From: Anodontia alba
Taxonomy: Eukaryota > Mollusca > Bivalvia > Lucinida > Lucinidae
Direction: 5' to 3'
DNA: 64,000 nucleotides
NCBI GenBank assembly: GCA_964016985.1
Contig: OZ024834.1
Coordinates: 85,865,723-85,929,722, forward strand
The position numbers and the translations under genes were made by a program. Of this stretch, positions 45,201 to 57,200 are shown one piece after another. The notes below the pieces were generated by a model. It did not search any database. It saw nothing but the letters and a program-made list of their open reading frames with translations, and was not told the DNA's origin. Position 1 is the stretch's first letter, and each line of letters opens with the position of its first letter.

Positions 45201-48200
45201 TCATATCAAATCGATGGAAGAATGATAATGAAAAACTCTTTGCAATGACATTCTATACCCCGTAAACCCATAAAGCACCAATCATTACTGCAACAGACAA
45301 CATTTTTATTTTTTTTTTATTTATTTCTCAGAGAAAATAAATTTTGATATTTCATGTGAATTGTCTGATAAGCAGACAATTCACAGGAAATGTCAAAACT
45401 TATTTCTCTGAAAAAAAACAACAAAAAAAACAGAAAGTCATCTGCAACAATGGCAGTCTTAGGAAGACAGGGATAACCAGGTTAAAAATAGACACTTATA
45501 AAGGGAGATAATTTTCAGATCTATCAGATTTTACTACCATTTTGTAAATTACTGACAAGCCTGTAAGTTATTTTAATAAAACAAGTAAAAGTAAGCAAGA
45601 TTTTTGCAACCTGCTATATATTATTCAAGAGACTAATTTCGTGTATAATCAGCTTACCAGAAAAGATCACTTTATTAAAAACAAAATTCTAACACCAATC
45701 GTATTTATATTTTGAGGTTGACTATTATATATACATAGAGCAAACATATTACTAATTGCCTTTGAGGGAGGTCCGCTGTCTTTGACCATAGGTTCATAGT
45801 CCAAGACATGAACCTAGCAATTTATCTGAACCGGTGTGCCCACAGGCCACTGGAAAACAAAGACCTCCCTTGACCTCAATTTTGCTCCCAATACTATGCA
45901 TTCATAGAACCAGACAGGAATGGGTCTAGGATTATTTAACCCAGGTCCTGCTGAACTCGGATAAGCCCTGCATTTGCAAACAGTGTAGGTACAGATCAGC
46001 TGGCTTCTGACATCTTAATTTATTCAGCAAGGCAAGGGTTAAGAAACAACTGCATAAAAAGCAAAATTTAGGCCAAAAAAGTATGGAATAAAGTTTTGAA
46101 ATTTTAGAACCTTTACCATATTCTATATTCAATATTACGACCACCCCAGTAATAAGACCAATTTTAGACAGTCTCAAAAGTGGTCTTAATAACAAAGTTT
46201 TAATGTATTTATCAGCAATAAAATCATGAACTATATGTTGATAATCAGAAATTCAAAATATGCTTTGAGAAAAAAACATATCTAAACAAAAAAAAAAAAG
46301 TTTGATTTAAGCTTTACCACTCTCAGCAGACAACAAATTGACATTTTTCTTATTTTTCCAGAAAACAGGATTTGACATTTCATGCAATTTTCATGAAATT
46401 TCAAATCCTGTTTTCTGGGAAAAATTAAAAAAATATTTCAATATGTCATCTGCTGAAAATTTAACCCAGAGTGCTGAGCATTAAGAGTTCAAATTTCAGG
46501 CGATTAAAACTTTACCATACTCATTAGAATTATCATCAATGAAGGCCCTGGATTTGCGTCTGTTCGAAGTGTGTGTTATTGTCATTTGTGTCTGTTTGAA
46601 GTGTATATGACAAAAGACCATTTTCTCTTCTTTCCTTACCTCTTTATCTTTGGCTTGCTGTACTTTCTCTGCTGTTGTTGTCAGGACTTTCACAATCTCT
46701 TCTTGCTTCATAAATTCTTGATACAATGACTCGCCCGCAACACTGACTAGAGCAACAAACATTAGCTCATAACGTCGCTTGTATAGACTGTCCTGTGTGG
46801 CTCCCTTCAATAACCTGTAAATACCAGTAAAATTACCATAAAATGTTTTGACAGAGTTGCCTCCCCCTGAAAATACATCCATTCTCAAGCTAAAAAATAA
46901 ACACCTTCTACAAATAATGCTTATGGTAAATGTCCTAAACATTCGAACACTAAAGCGTCTGACAAAATGACATATGCAAACAATGTAGACCCTGATCAGA
47001 CTGCTCCTGAAGGAGCAGTCTGATCAGGGTCTACACTGTTTGCCATTCCACTAAATATTTAAATAAACTGCTGCATAAAAAGCAAAATTTAAGCCAAAAG
47101 AGTACGGAATAAAGTGTTCGAAATTTTAGGAAATTTACCGTATTTTACTATGATACAAGATTGTCTATGATGATGATGAGATGTTGTTTTATATAATATC
47201 ATTTTCCCCTTATCTCAGAACTAAATTTTTATCATACTCAAATGAAACATATCAGATGACTTATTATGGAGGATTTGGTGACAATTCTGAGATAGTTTAC
47301 TCAATGATGATGTTTTGGTATTTTATGTCCCTTTCAACATTATTTAAGTCATATTGAGACAATAGAAGGATGATAATGAAAGGCTCCATGCAAAGAAACG
47401 TTATATAGTCAAAAGCTGAAATCCGCCTCTAGCGGAATTTCAACCCAGCGCCTTGGGATCCGAAGTCAGGAGCACTAACGGCTTGGCCACATGGACGCTT
47501 CTCAACTATGAAAATCCAAATGTATTCATTCCTCAGTCTAAAAACAAATCTTGAAAGAAAACAATATTATCAAATGAGCCAGCGCACAACAAAACCTACA
47601 ATAAGACATGCAACCAGCGGAGACAGATCAGCCTACGCATCTGTGCAGTCTGATGAGAGTCTTTGCTGATCGCATGTGCCTTCTACAGCCTCCGAGCTCT
47701 CCAAAGAGGGATAAACTAGAACCCTTGCCATACTGGGTGGATGTACAGGCTGTTCTGAGTCTTTACTGGTCTAGCAGGTCTTATAGTAGGTTTTGTCATG
47801 TGCTGGCTCAAATATCAACTACAGAACAGATTTCTCAGTTCTAACATAATTATCCTTTAACCCTTAGCATCCTGGGTAAAAATTTCAGCAGACAACATTT
47901 TGTTGTTTTTTATTGTTTTCTTATTTTTCCTAGGAAACAAGATTTGAGATTTCATGCAAACTGTCTCCATTGGAGACAATTTGCATGAAATGTCAAATCC
48001 TGTTTTCTGGTAAAAATAAGAAAAAATCATCAATTTGTCATCTGCTGAATTTGCCCCATAGAGTGGTAAAGATTAAAGGAATTGGTTTCCACAATGTTGG
48101 TTCGGCACAGTGGATTAATACTTCCATACTATGATACTAGATTCCATTAAAGTGGCAAAATGATGTAACATGACTCCTGCATTAGAAGATGAAAACTTAC

Positions 48201-51200
48201 CAAAAGAAATGATGGGCAAATCTGACACTTTTACAGGACTGTTCTAGTAGAAGACGAGCTAATGGTGAACTGTGATAACTTTCATATTTCAACGCCTGAA
48301 AAAATAAAAAAAAAATCTTGAAACTCAGGTACTGTATTTAACATCTACCATCATTTACCTCTCTCAAAAGCCAACTGATCTGGATCTACACTGTTTGCTA
48401 AGACAGGGCATGTCATGTTCAGCAAGAGAAGGGTTAAGATATTATGCAGCAGTGTATTACTTGTATCGACTGTGGTATCTATGACAGCATCATTTAGCAT
48501 CCTATGATGTGAGAAAATATTTTTTCCCACAATGCATCTGATTTGAACTATTACCCTTATTTTTCCCAGAAAATCGTGTTTGATATCTCATGCAAACTGT
48601 CTCCTAGGGAGAAAGTTTGCATGAGATGTCAAATCCTATTTTCTGGAAAAAAATAAGAAAACTATCTTCAATTTGTCATCTGCTGCTTAAATAGTTTGAA
48701 ATACTTCTACTATATTTTCTGGAAAATGGGAGAAAATTTGTTGAACTGTTGAACCTTATTTTCTGGGGAAAAAGATGTCTCCTATTTGTTGCCTGCTGTT
48801 TTTGTCCAAATAAAGCTGAATTAAAAGATCATGGAACGGTTATTACCTGTATCAACTGTGGTATAAAATCAATGAGAGCATCAGTTGGCATCCTACGTAA
48901 GCAGTCAACAGCAAATGCTCGAACTTTAACATCGGGGTATCTGAAATACAAAATGTCCAGTTAACCTCAAGTAGATTCCATTTTGAAGTGTCAAATTTGA
49001 GATGAAATATCATGCCCTTTTTTTCTTGAAAAATAAAAACAATATCACAAATGTTTTTATGAGAGAAGTCCTTCTATGACTTTCACCTCCAACTTACAAA
49101 ACTGGAAATAGAACAGACCCAGACAACTTGCTCACAATAAGCTGTAAGCTTCCCAAATCAGGCTCTGCACTGGTTGCCAGTAGCTATGTCAAACATCCCC
49201 CTTCAAAATAATAGATCTGTCCAAATGCAAAGAGATACGAGTCCAATCTAGGTTTTCAAGAATGAAAGTGTTGATTTTTTTTTCTTACTTCTCTCTATGA
49301 GACTACTGTAACAGATTACAAAGGAAAAGCTCAAAGTAAGAAGACGAGGTGAACTTTTTGTTATTTTTGCGTCTTGAAATAGAAATTTTTAAATGAAGAT
49401 AATTCTCAGACATGTAGTATTGTAACCCTTAAAGTACAAAATAAAATTGTAGCAGACCACATTCTTATTTTTTCATTATTTTTCAGAGAAAACAAGACTT
49501 GATATTTCATGTGAATTGTCTGCCAGACAGATAATTCACATGAAATGTCAAGCTTTATTTTCTCTGAAAAATACAAAAAAAAAAAAAAAATCAAATGTCA
49601 TCTGCTGGAGAGTAATTAGTGCTTTATGGGATAACAGATGTAATTTTTTAATATAAGTAGCCCTTAAGACAGGTTTAACTGTACCTTTTAGTTGAAAACA
49701 AGTATGTTGTCTAGAACTATAGTGGGAACTCAACAAATGGTCACCTCTCAACAACAGCCACCTTCTGTACAACGGCCAATGTTATCACTTCATAACACTG
49801 TTTTACAAGATATTTTTTTATTATTATTATTATTTGGGTTTTACAGCCCTTTCAAGAATATTTCACTTATATCGAGTCGATCGTTCATCAAAGGTGGACA
49901 AAAAACGAAGAACCTGGGGAAAAACCACCTGACATCCGTAAGCAGAACTTAACTTTCCCACATGTGACCCAAGCGAGGCTCGAACCACAGTGGTAAGAAA
50001 CCTAATGGATTAAGAGTCAGCTCTCTTATCCACTAGGCTACGGGGGCCCGCTTTACAACATATATTTAATCTCTGAACAACAAGTACCTCTCTACAACAA
50101 TCAGTTATGTGTCTTCCAAAGGGTGGCCTTTGTAAAGAGGTTGCACTGTATATACTGAGGTAGAGAAAGCACATTATCAAGAATTATGAGCGCACTGATG
50201 TCAAAGAAGAATGTTATCAACAATTACTGAGGAGATAGAAGAAGCGAATTATCTAGAAATATGTACTTACTGAGGCAGAAGAAGTTCCAAGGCCTGCATG
50301 GGTTGAAGTGCCGCCCACTCTTTCAGAAGGCAGTAAATGTCTGGAAGGCAAGCCCAGTCCCAGCCATGTGCGGCCTGCAGTATCCATGGTAACAAGCCAG
50401 GGTAGTCACACAGGTAATGACGATATAGCCATAAAATTTCTAACTGATCTGCTGTGCATCTGTGGAGAATAAATGAACATACAAACATCTTAACCCATTG
50501 TAGACTGAATAGACTTGCCCACACTATAAATGGAAAGAGTCCAATTTCAATTTTAGGTACATCCGGCTTTGAGATTTAGATATTCCTAGAGAAAAATGGC
50601 TAAACTATTTGCAAACAGTGGGACCCTGATCAAATGCTGCATTCTGAGGCATCTGATCTGGGTCTGCATTGTTTGCCAATTACCCTTTTAGGGGTCTCCA
50701 GACTACAATGGGTTAACAGCAGAATTTTACTGTATTTAAATGAATGAGGTTTTGGAAAAAAGAAGTAACTTACGAGGTGACACAATCTTTCTTCATTACT
50801 TCCTGAACCTGTTCTCGGATTTCTGGGGCAAGATCAGTTAACTTTAACTTTTTCCTGAAACAGTTTAATAGTCACATACATAATTTTTGTATTTATTTTT
50901 GATGATGATTTAGTGTTTACATCTCCTTCAACATTTTTTAAGCCATATCAAGACTGTTTGTTTGTGTTGAGGTTTTACAGCCCAGTCAACCCAATGGGGT
51001 CATGTCGAGTGAGGTCAGTTTGCTTAACCACACTTTTACTGGGCAGGCTTAATCCTCTAAGCTGTTCACCAGTTTTGTGCACATTCTTTTGCCAGAAACT
51101 GACCACTGCCCTTCTTAAATCAGTGGAAGGAAGAGAATGACTGTAGAAAATATTTCATGATCAATCTCCATGAAAGAATGTTGCCGACCCGGTGGGGGTC

Positions 51201-54200
51201 AAACCCACTACCTCCTGATCACCAGTCGGACGCGCATCCAACTGAGCCTTCGAGGCCAGCGCCATAACAAGATGAAGGTGAAAATGAATGGTTCCATCCA
51301 ATGAAGCGCCACACAGTTGTGAGCTGAACTCGATCTCCAGCGGGATTTGAACCCAGGTACTCATGATTAGAGGTCAGAAGTGCTAATCACTCAACCACCT
51401 TGATACTTAATATATTTTGAGCAGAGGAAAATGCAGAAAAACCTTTACTTATAGTCATCTCTGTTAAGTGTTTTCTCTAGATACAGTATAACCTCAATGC
51501 TTCGAACACGGATGGCTCATTTTCCTTGGATGATTCGAACTCTTTTTTCAGTCCCTACAAAATTCTTCAAATAGCTCAAGAAAACAAATAATTAATGATT
51601 TTTTTTATTTAATCATGAAATTGTATGCTGTGTGTACTCATTAGAATTGCCTCATCGAGGCAATTCAAATGAGTACACTCAACATACAATCATTGTGTAG
51701 AAAATCGAAAAGATTTCCCTAAATTTTCGCTATTTGTTTCCTGAACTGGTGCCATGATTACCCTCAGTGGCTCGAACTACCTATGTCTCGAACGAATTTC
51801 CATGGTCACGAAGATGTTCGAGCCATTGAGGTCCGACTGTATTCCCAAATTTTGTTCTTGTTCTGTTTAATTTACCTCTACCGAACAACCTTCAGACATT
51901 AACTGAACTTAGATCAATCTTAACCCTAAAGCACGGGGAACAAAATATGTTGTTTTGGAGGGGTATGCCAACTCTAAAGCCTGTCATTCTTACTATACAC
52001 CAGATGCAACCATTCAGAGCAAGTGCTCCCAAACAGGAGGGAAACTACTTTCATATAAACATACTGCTCTTCATTTGAATGTCAGGTGCTGGATTTTACC
52101 CACACTAATAAAGATCAAGTGCACCAAATTTCAAGCTGTCAGAACTTTCAGCACCCACTTCGTCAGTTTTATCACAATTTATCACACCTAAATCACTTCC
52201 AATGAGGAAGAAGTAGAAACAACAGTAGAACCTAGGTATGTCTACCTTTTCTTTCTGAATAACACACAGTAAGCGCTGGTCTCTTGTAAATTTTTTTTTT
52301 TTTAAATGTCTTAAATGGTTCCCGGTGGCCACGTAACTGTCATGTGACTAGTAGTCACATGCGTTACTTCTCAGTAACATGGCAACATATGATCGACAAA
52401 ATAAGGGTGAAAATGCCATCAAAATTGAGCCAAAATCAAGGGTAATGGCTTCTCAAGTAGAGGTACTCCCTTCAACAGGCCTGATTTACAATTTATGCCT
52501 TCCTCAAAGGGTTAAGAGGATATTCGAAAGAAAATTTAAGGGGACTTGATTAACATGGTAGATGTTTTGCAATTTTTGAAGAGTTGCCTCCCTTCAGAAA
52601 TTACAAAACATCTACCATGTTTATCAAGTCTCCTTAAATTTTCTTTTGTTTTCCAGCACACTAATGCCCGTCTGAAAAGGGGTCTACCTTAAAAGGAAAA
52701 AAATTGCTCCCAAGGGCGCTAATACCATTTTGAAAAAAATTTGTCTCCCTTGAAAGTGTATTGATTCCCCTTTAGACTACTCTCTTCTTCTTCACCTCAA
52801 CAACACTGAAACCATTCTGGTTACTTTGAAAATTGAATACCACTTGAGCAAATGCTAATGGAGGCATATAAAACTTCGCAAACTTCATTGCTGTATATGA
52901 AGAAACTTGATAATAAGGCCTCCAATTTTCTTTCTTTTGTGTGTTCTTTGTTTCAAAAGGTAACCTTTTAGATATTTAATATCAAATATTTTAACCATTA
53001 TTGCTCTATGGGCAAATTCAGCAGATGACAAACTAGCAATATTTTTCTTATTTTTCCCAGAAAATAGGATTTGGCCTTTCATGTGAATTGCCTCCTAAGG
53101 AAAAATATGAAAAATAAGAAAACTATTTCAAAATGTTGCCTGCTGAAATTTTTAACCCAGAGTGCTGAACATAAATGTACAAGGTTAAATACATGGGTAC
53201 TTACACTTCAGGCATTTTGAGAGGTTCCGAGAATATGATCTGTTTACCAAAATCTGGTAAGTTAAACTGAAATGAAATGTGAGCGTATTTGTTAATTTTA
53301 TAATGACAACAATTGTGTGTCACTAATACCTGCATTTTATTAAACCTGTCAATGTCATCAGAAAATTCAACTCAGTGTGTGTGTCTATGTGTCTGTGTGC
53401 CAGTGTTTGTTTTGTTTGTGTTGAGGTTTTATAGCCCTGTCAACCCATTAGGGTCATGTAAAGCCCAGTCAGTTTACCTAACCCCACTTTTTCCTGGGCA
53501 GGCTTAGTCCTCTAAGTGGTTATTCAGGACTTGTGCACATTCTTTTGCCAGAAAATAACAACTGTCCTTCTTGAATCAGCGTAAGGGAGCCAATGAAAAT
53601 AGAAAATATTTCATGGTCAATCCCCAAGAAAGAATGTTGCCTAACCCTGCAGGGACTGAACCCACGACCTCCTGATCCTCAGTCGGATGCGCATCTGAAT
53701 GGGCCTCCAAGGCTGGCTTGTATGTGTATATGTATGTGCGTGTGTGTGTGTTTTCAGGATGATAGAATTGTTGTTGTTTTTCTTACTTATTTGTAGAAGG
53801 AGCATACATGTAATAGCAGAAAGAAAGAAAGAAAGACAGAAAGAAAGTAAAAAAAAGAAAGAAAGAAAGCTGATAATCTAAGAATGATATTTATATTTCT
53901 CTACCAATCTTCCTGAAATGACAAACCATATACATGTATAACCCTTTCATCCCTTTGTTTCTGGAGTGGACTCTTCAACCTTTGAACTTTGGCTAATCCA
54001 TCATTGCAAACAGGGTTTCGGTCAAAATTCAGAGTCAGAATAGTAAACAATGTAAATTCTCGTCATGAGCTGTCTCATCAGAATCTACACTGTATGATAA
54101 GGTATGTTTTGGGCTGCTGGGTTGAAAAAAATTAAAGCAGAAATAACTGAAAGTATTATAAATTTTCAAACAGCTGCTTAACCCTTGCCTTGCTGAATAA

Positions 54201-57200
54201 ATTAAGATGCAACGCCCACTTCTAATTTCCAGCCAATCAGATTACTTGATCCGGGTTTTTGATAGAAATTCACATATTTAATGACAAACAGTGCAGATCC
54301 AGATCAGTTGGCTTCTTCAGAAGCCAACTGATCTGGATCTATACTGTTTGCTAAGACAGGTCATGTCGTGTTCAGCAAAAGAAGGGTTAAAACTTTTTAT
54401 CAGTACCTGTAACAAAGCTGAGTCTGGCTGAAGTGTGGAACAGAATGGAGTGATAGGATCGGCAGCCGAGTTCATCTGAAAAGGCACTAGCTGGCTGCCT
54501 TGAGACATGTACCTGAAAATAAATTACACTTAAGGTGAATATGTACACCTCCAAGGGAGATTAATCTGACCTGACAGTATGTGCTTCTCTTTTCAAAGTG
54601 GGAATACTCTTTACCAATTGTAGTCTAGAGACCCCTAAAAAGTTAACTGGCAAACAGTGCTGACCCAGATCAGACACCTCGGAATGCGGCGTTTGATCCG
54701 GGTCTCCACTGCTGCAAATAGTTCAACCATTTTTCTCTAAGAATATCTAAATTGCATCGCCTGATATACCTAAAATAGAAATTAGAATCTTCCAATATAT
54801 AGTGTGGGAGAGTTCATTCAGTCTACAATGGGTTAAGCTAAGGATTTTTCCTTTAAGAGTAGCCTCACTTTGAAAAGCAATCTACATGTATATACCATTT
54901 ATAATTAAGTTATCTATCAACATTCTCAACAACAGCTTCAATCTGACACCAGACACGGCTATTTTTGAAAGCTGACCCCTAAAAACCCCTTCTATGAGTG
55001 GATCAGAAGTGGGAGACAGTTGTGCAGAGTGATCTTGGAGAATTAGTAAATGATCTTGGAGAGTTAGCAAATAAGATATTATCATACTGGGTAGCAATGG
55101 GTAATTTTGAGTTTTGGATGGTTGACCAGAATAACTATCGTTTAAATGATTTGGTGTTTTTCTTTGTGTTGTGGTTTTACAGCCCAGTTAACACAATGGG
55201 GTCATGTCAAGCGCAGTCAGTTTACCCAACCACACTTTTACTGGGCAGACTTAGTCCTCTAAGCAGTTAACCAGTATTGTGAACATTCTTTTGCCAGGAA
55301 CTGACAACTGCCCTTCTTGAATCAGCTGAAGGACAGAATGACCATAGAAAATATTTCATGATCAATCTCCACAAAAGAATGTTGCCAACCCGGTGGGGGT
55401 CGAACCCACAACCTCCTGATCACCAGTCGGACATTCATCCAACTGAGCCACCAAGGCTGGCGATTTGGTGTTTTATGTCGCTTTCAACATTATATATGTC
55501 ATATCAAAATGATGAAGGCAAGAGAATGAAAGGCTTGGTGCAAGGAAGAGCTATACAGTCATAAGATGAAATCCAACCCGAGACCTCGTGAGATTTTCAA
55601 CTAGATCAACAAGAAAACCCAAACAAGGTCACTGCTGAGCAAATTGATAGACCCAAACCATTTACGTTTAGATCTTCGGTAGAAGTTGTGAATTTTGAAA
55701 ATTCCACCCTATGGTCTCAGAGGAAAGCTAATAAACAACCTGCAGGCCCCCTAGCAGTCACTCTTAAAAATAAAGGCTTTTTATAAAGGCTATTTTCGGC
55801 CAAATAAAGGTTTTTCGGGATAAATTTTGTACAAAATAAAGAGCATTTAATGGTTTAATTTCTTGGCAGATCTGCATCATCACATGCAATATAGGGAGAA
55901 AAATTGCAGAGAAAATTGGGTATTTTCATCTTTAAATGGTAATGACAATATTAACTTGCATTTCTGTTTAGAAACATATGAATCTATGAAACAGTACTAT
56001 AATTTGTTGTTACCAAATGCTACATATTTACTCCGTCCTTCTCTTGCATTTACAAATTGCCAAATATAAAGGTTTTCTCATCAAAATATAGGTTTTTATA
56101 GGTTTTTCAGCCAAATTAAAGGTTTTAAAGGATTTCAACAAAATTAGAGGTTTTTAAAGGTTTTAAAGGTTCCCCTAGGGGCCCTGAACCTGTCTCATTC
56201 TTGTATATTTTTGAAGATGCAGAATGCATTTTTATATCTTTCCTTACTCTTAGAAGACAACACAATTATAAAGATGTACTTTTGTTTGTTGAAGAATTGA
56301 ACAGTTACATCACAATTTTTCTCATAGCCTAACTTGTATATTTTTTATGGTTGCAGAGTGTATAGCTTTCTTTACCGTCAGAGGACAATGCAAATATAAA
56401 GACATACCCTCGTTTATTGAAGAGCTGAATAGTTACACCACCTAATGGCACTGGTACCTTCTGAGATTCGGTTGTATTACTGTTCGTCGCCGGAACAGTA
56501 CGCAGTCCTATCAATGTTATACATAATCTCGTTTCTCTCGGAAGCTGACAGAGTGCTATATCATCAAATGTTAACCTGCAACAAAAATAAGATAATCCTG
56601 TGAAAAAGAACAGCATAGCTCTAAAAGGGAGGATATCCAGAAACTTATTTTTCTTATTTATCCATGAAAACATATGTTCTGGGTACTCATGGGAATTGCC
56701 TCACCTCACTGGAATTGCCTCACCAAGACAATTCCAATGAGTACCCACACCATATGTTTTCATGGAGAAATAAGAAAAATATTTATAGTTTTTGCTTTGC
56801 CATATATGAACAGCAAAAATCCAGATCAGATTGTACAGCCAGTCAATCTGATCAGGATATCCCTTGTGTTTGTTTGTGCTGAGGTTTTACGGCCCAGTCA
56901 ACCCGATGGGGTCATATCGAGCACTGTCAGTTTACCTAACCACACCTTTACTGGGTAGGCTTAGTCCTCCAAGCGGTTAACCAGTATTGTGCACATTCTT
57001 TCACCAGAAACTGACAACTGCCCTTCTTGAATCAGCGGAAGGGAGAAAATGACCGTAGAAAATATTTCATGATCAATCTCCATGAAAGAATGTTGCCGAA
57101 CTTGGTGCGGGTATCCCTTGTGTACTCTTGCATCTTTGACATTGCAGTAACTTGATCTGGTGGGAGGTATCATGTTGAGTGGATGAGCTGGTATCATCAG

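Noticed and set aside
47440..47498. Possible functional tRNA-Arg gene
   Set aside because: The arms do not pair fully as a tRNA, no 3' T-run terminator follows in the right place, and the sequence is joined to a SINE-D body.
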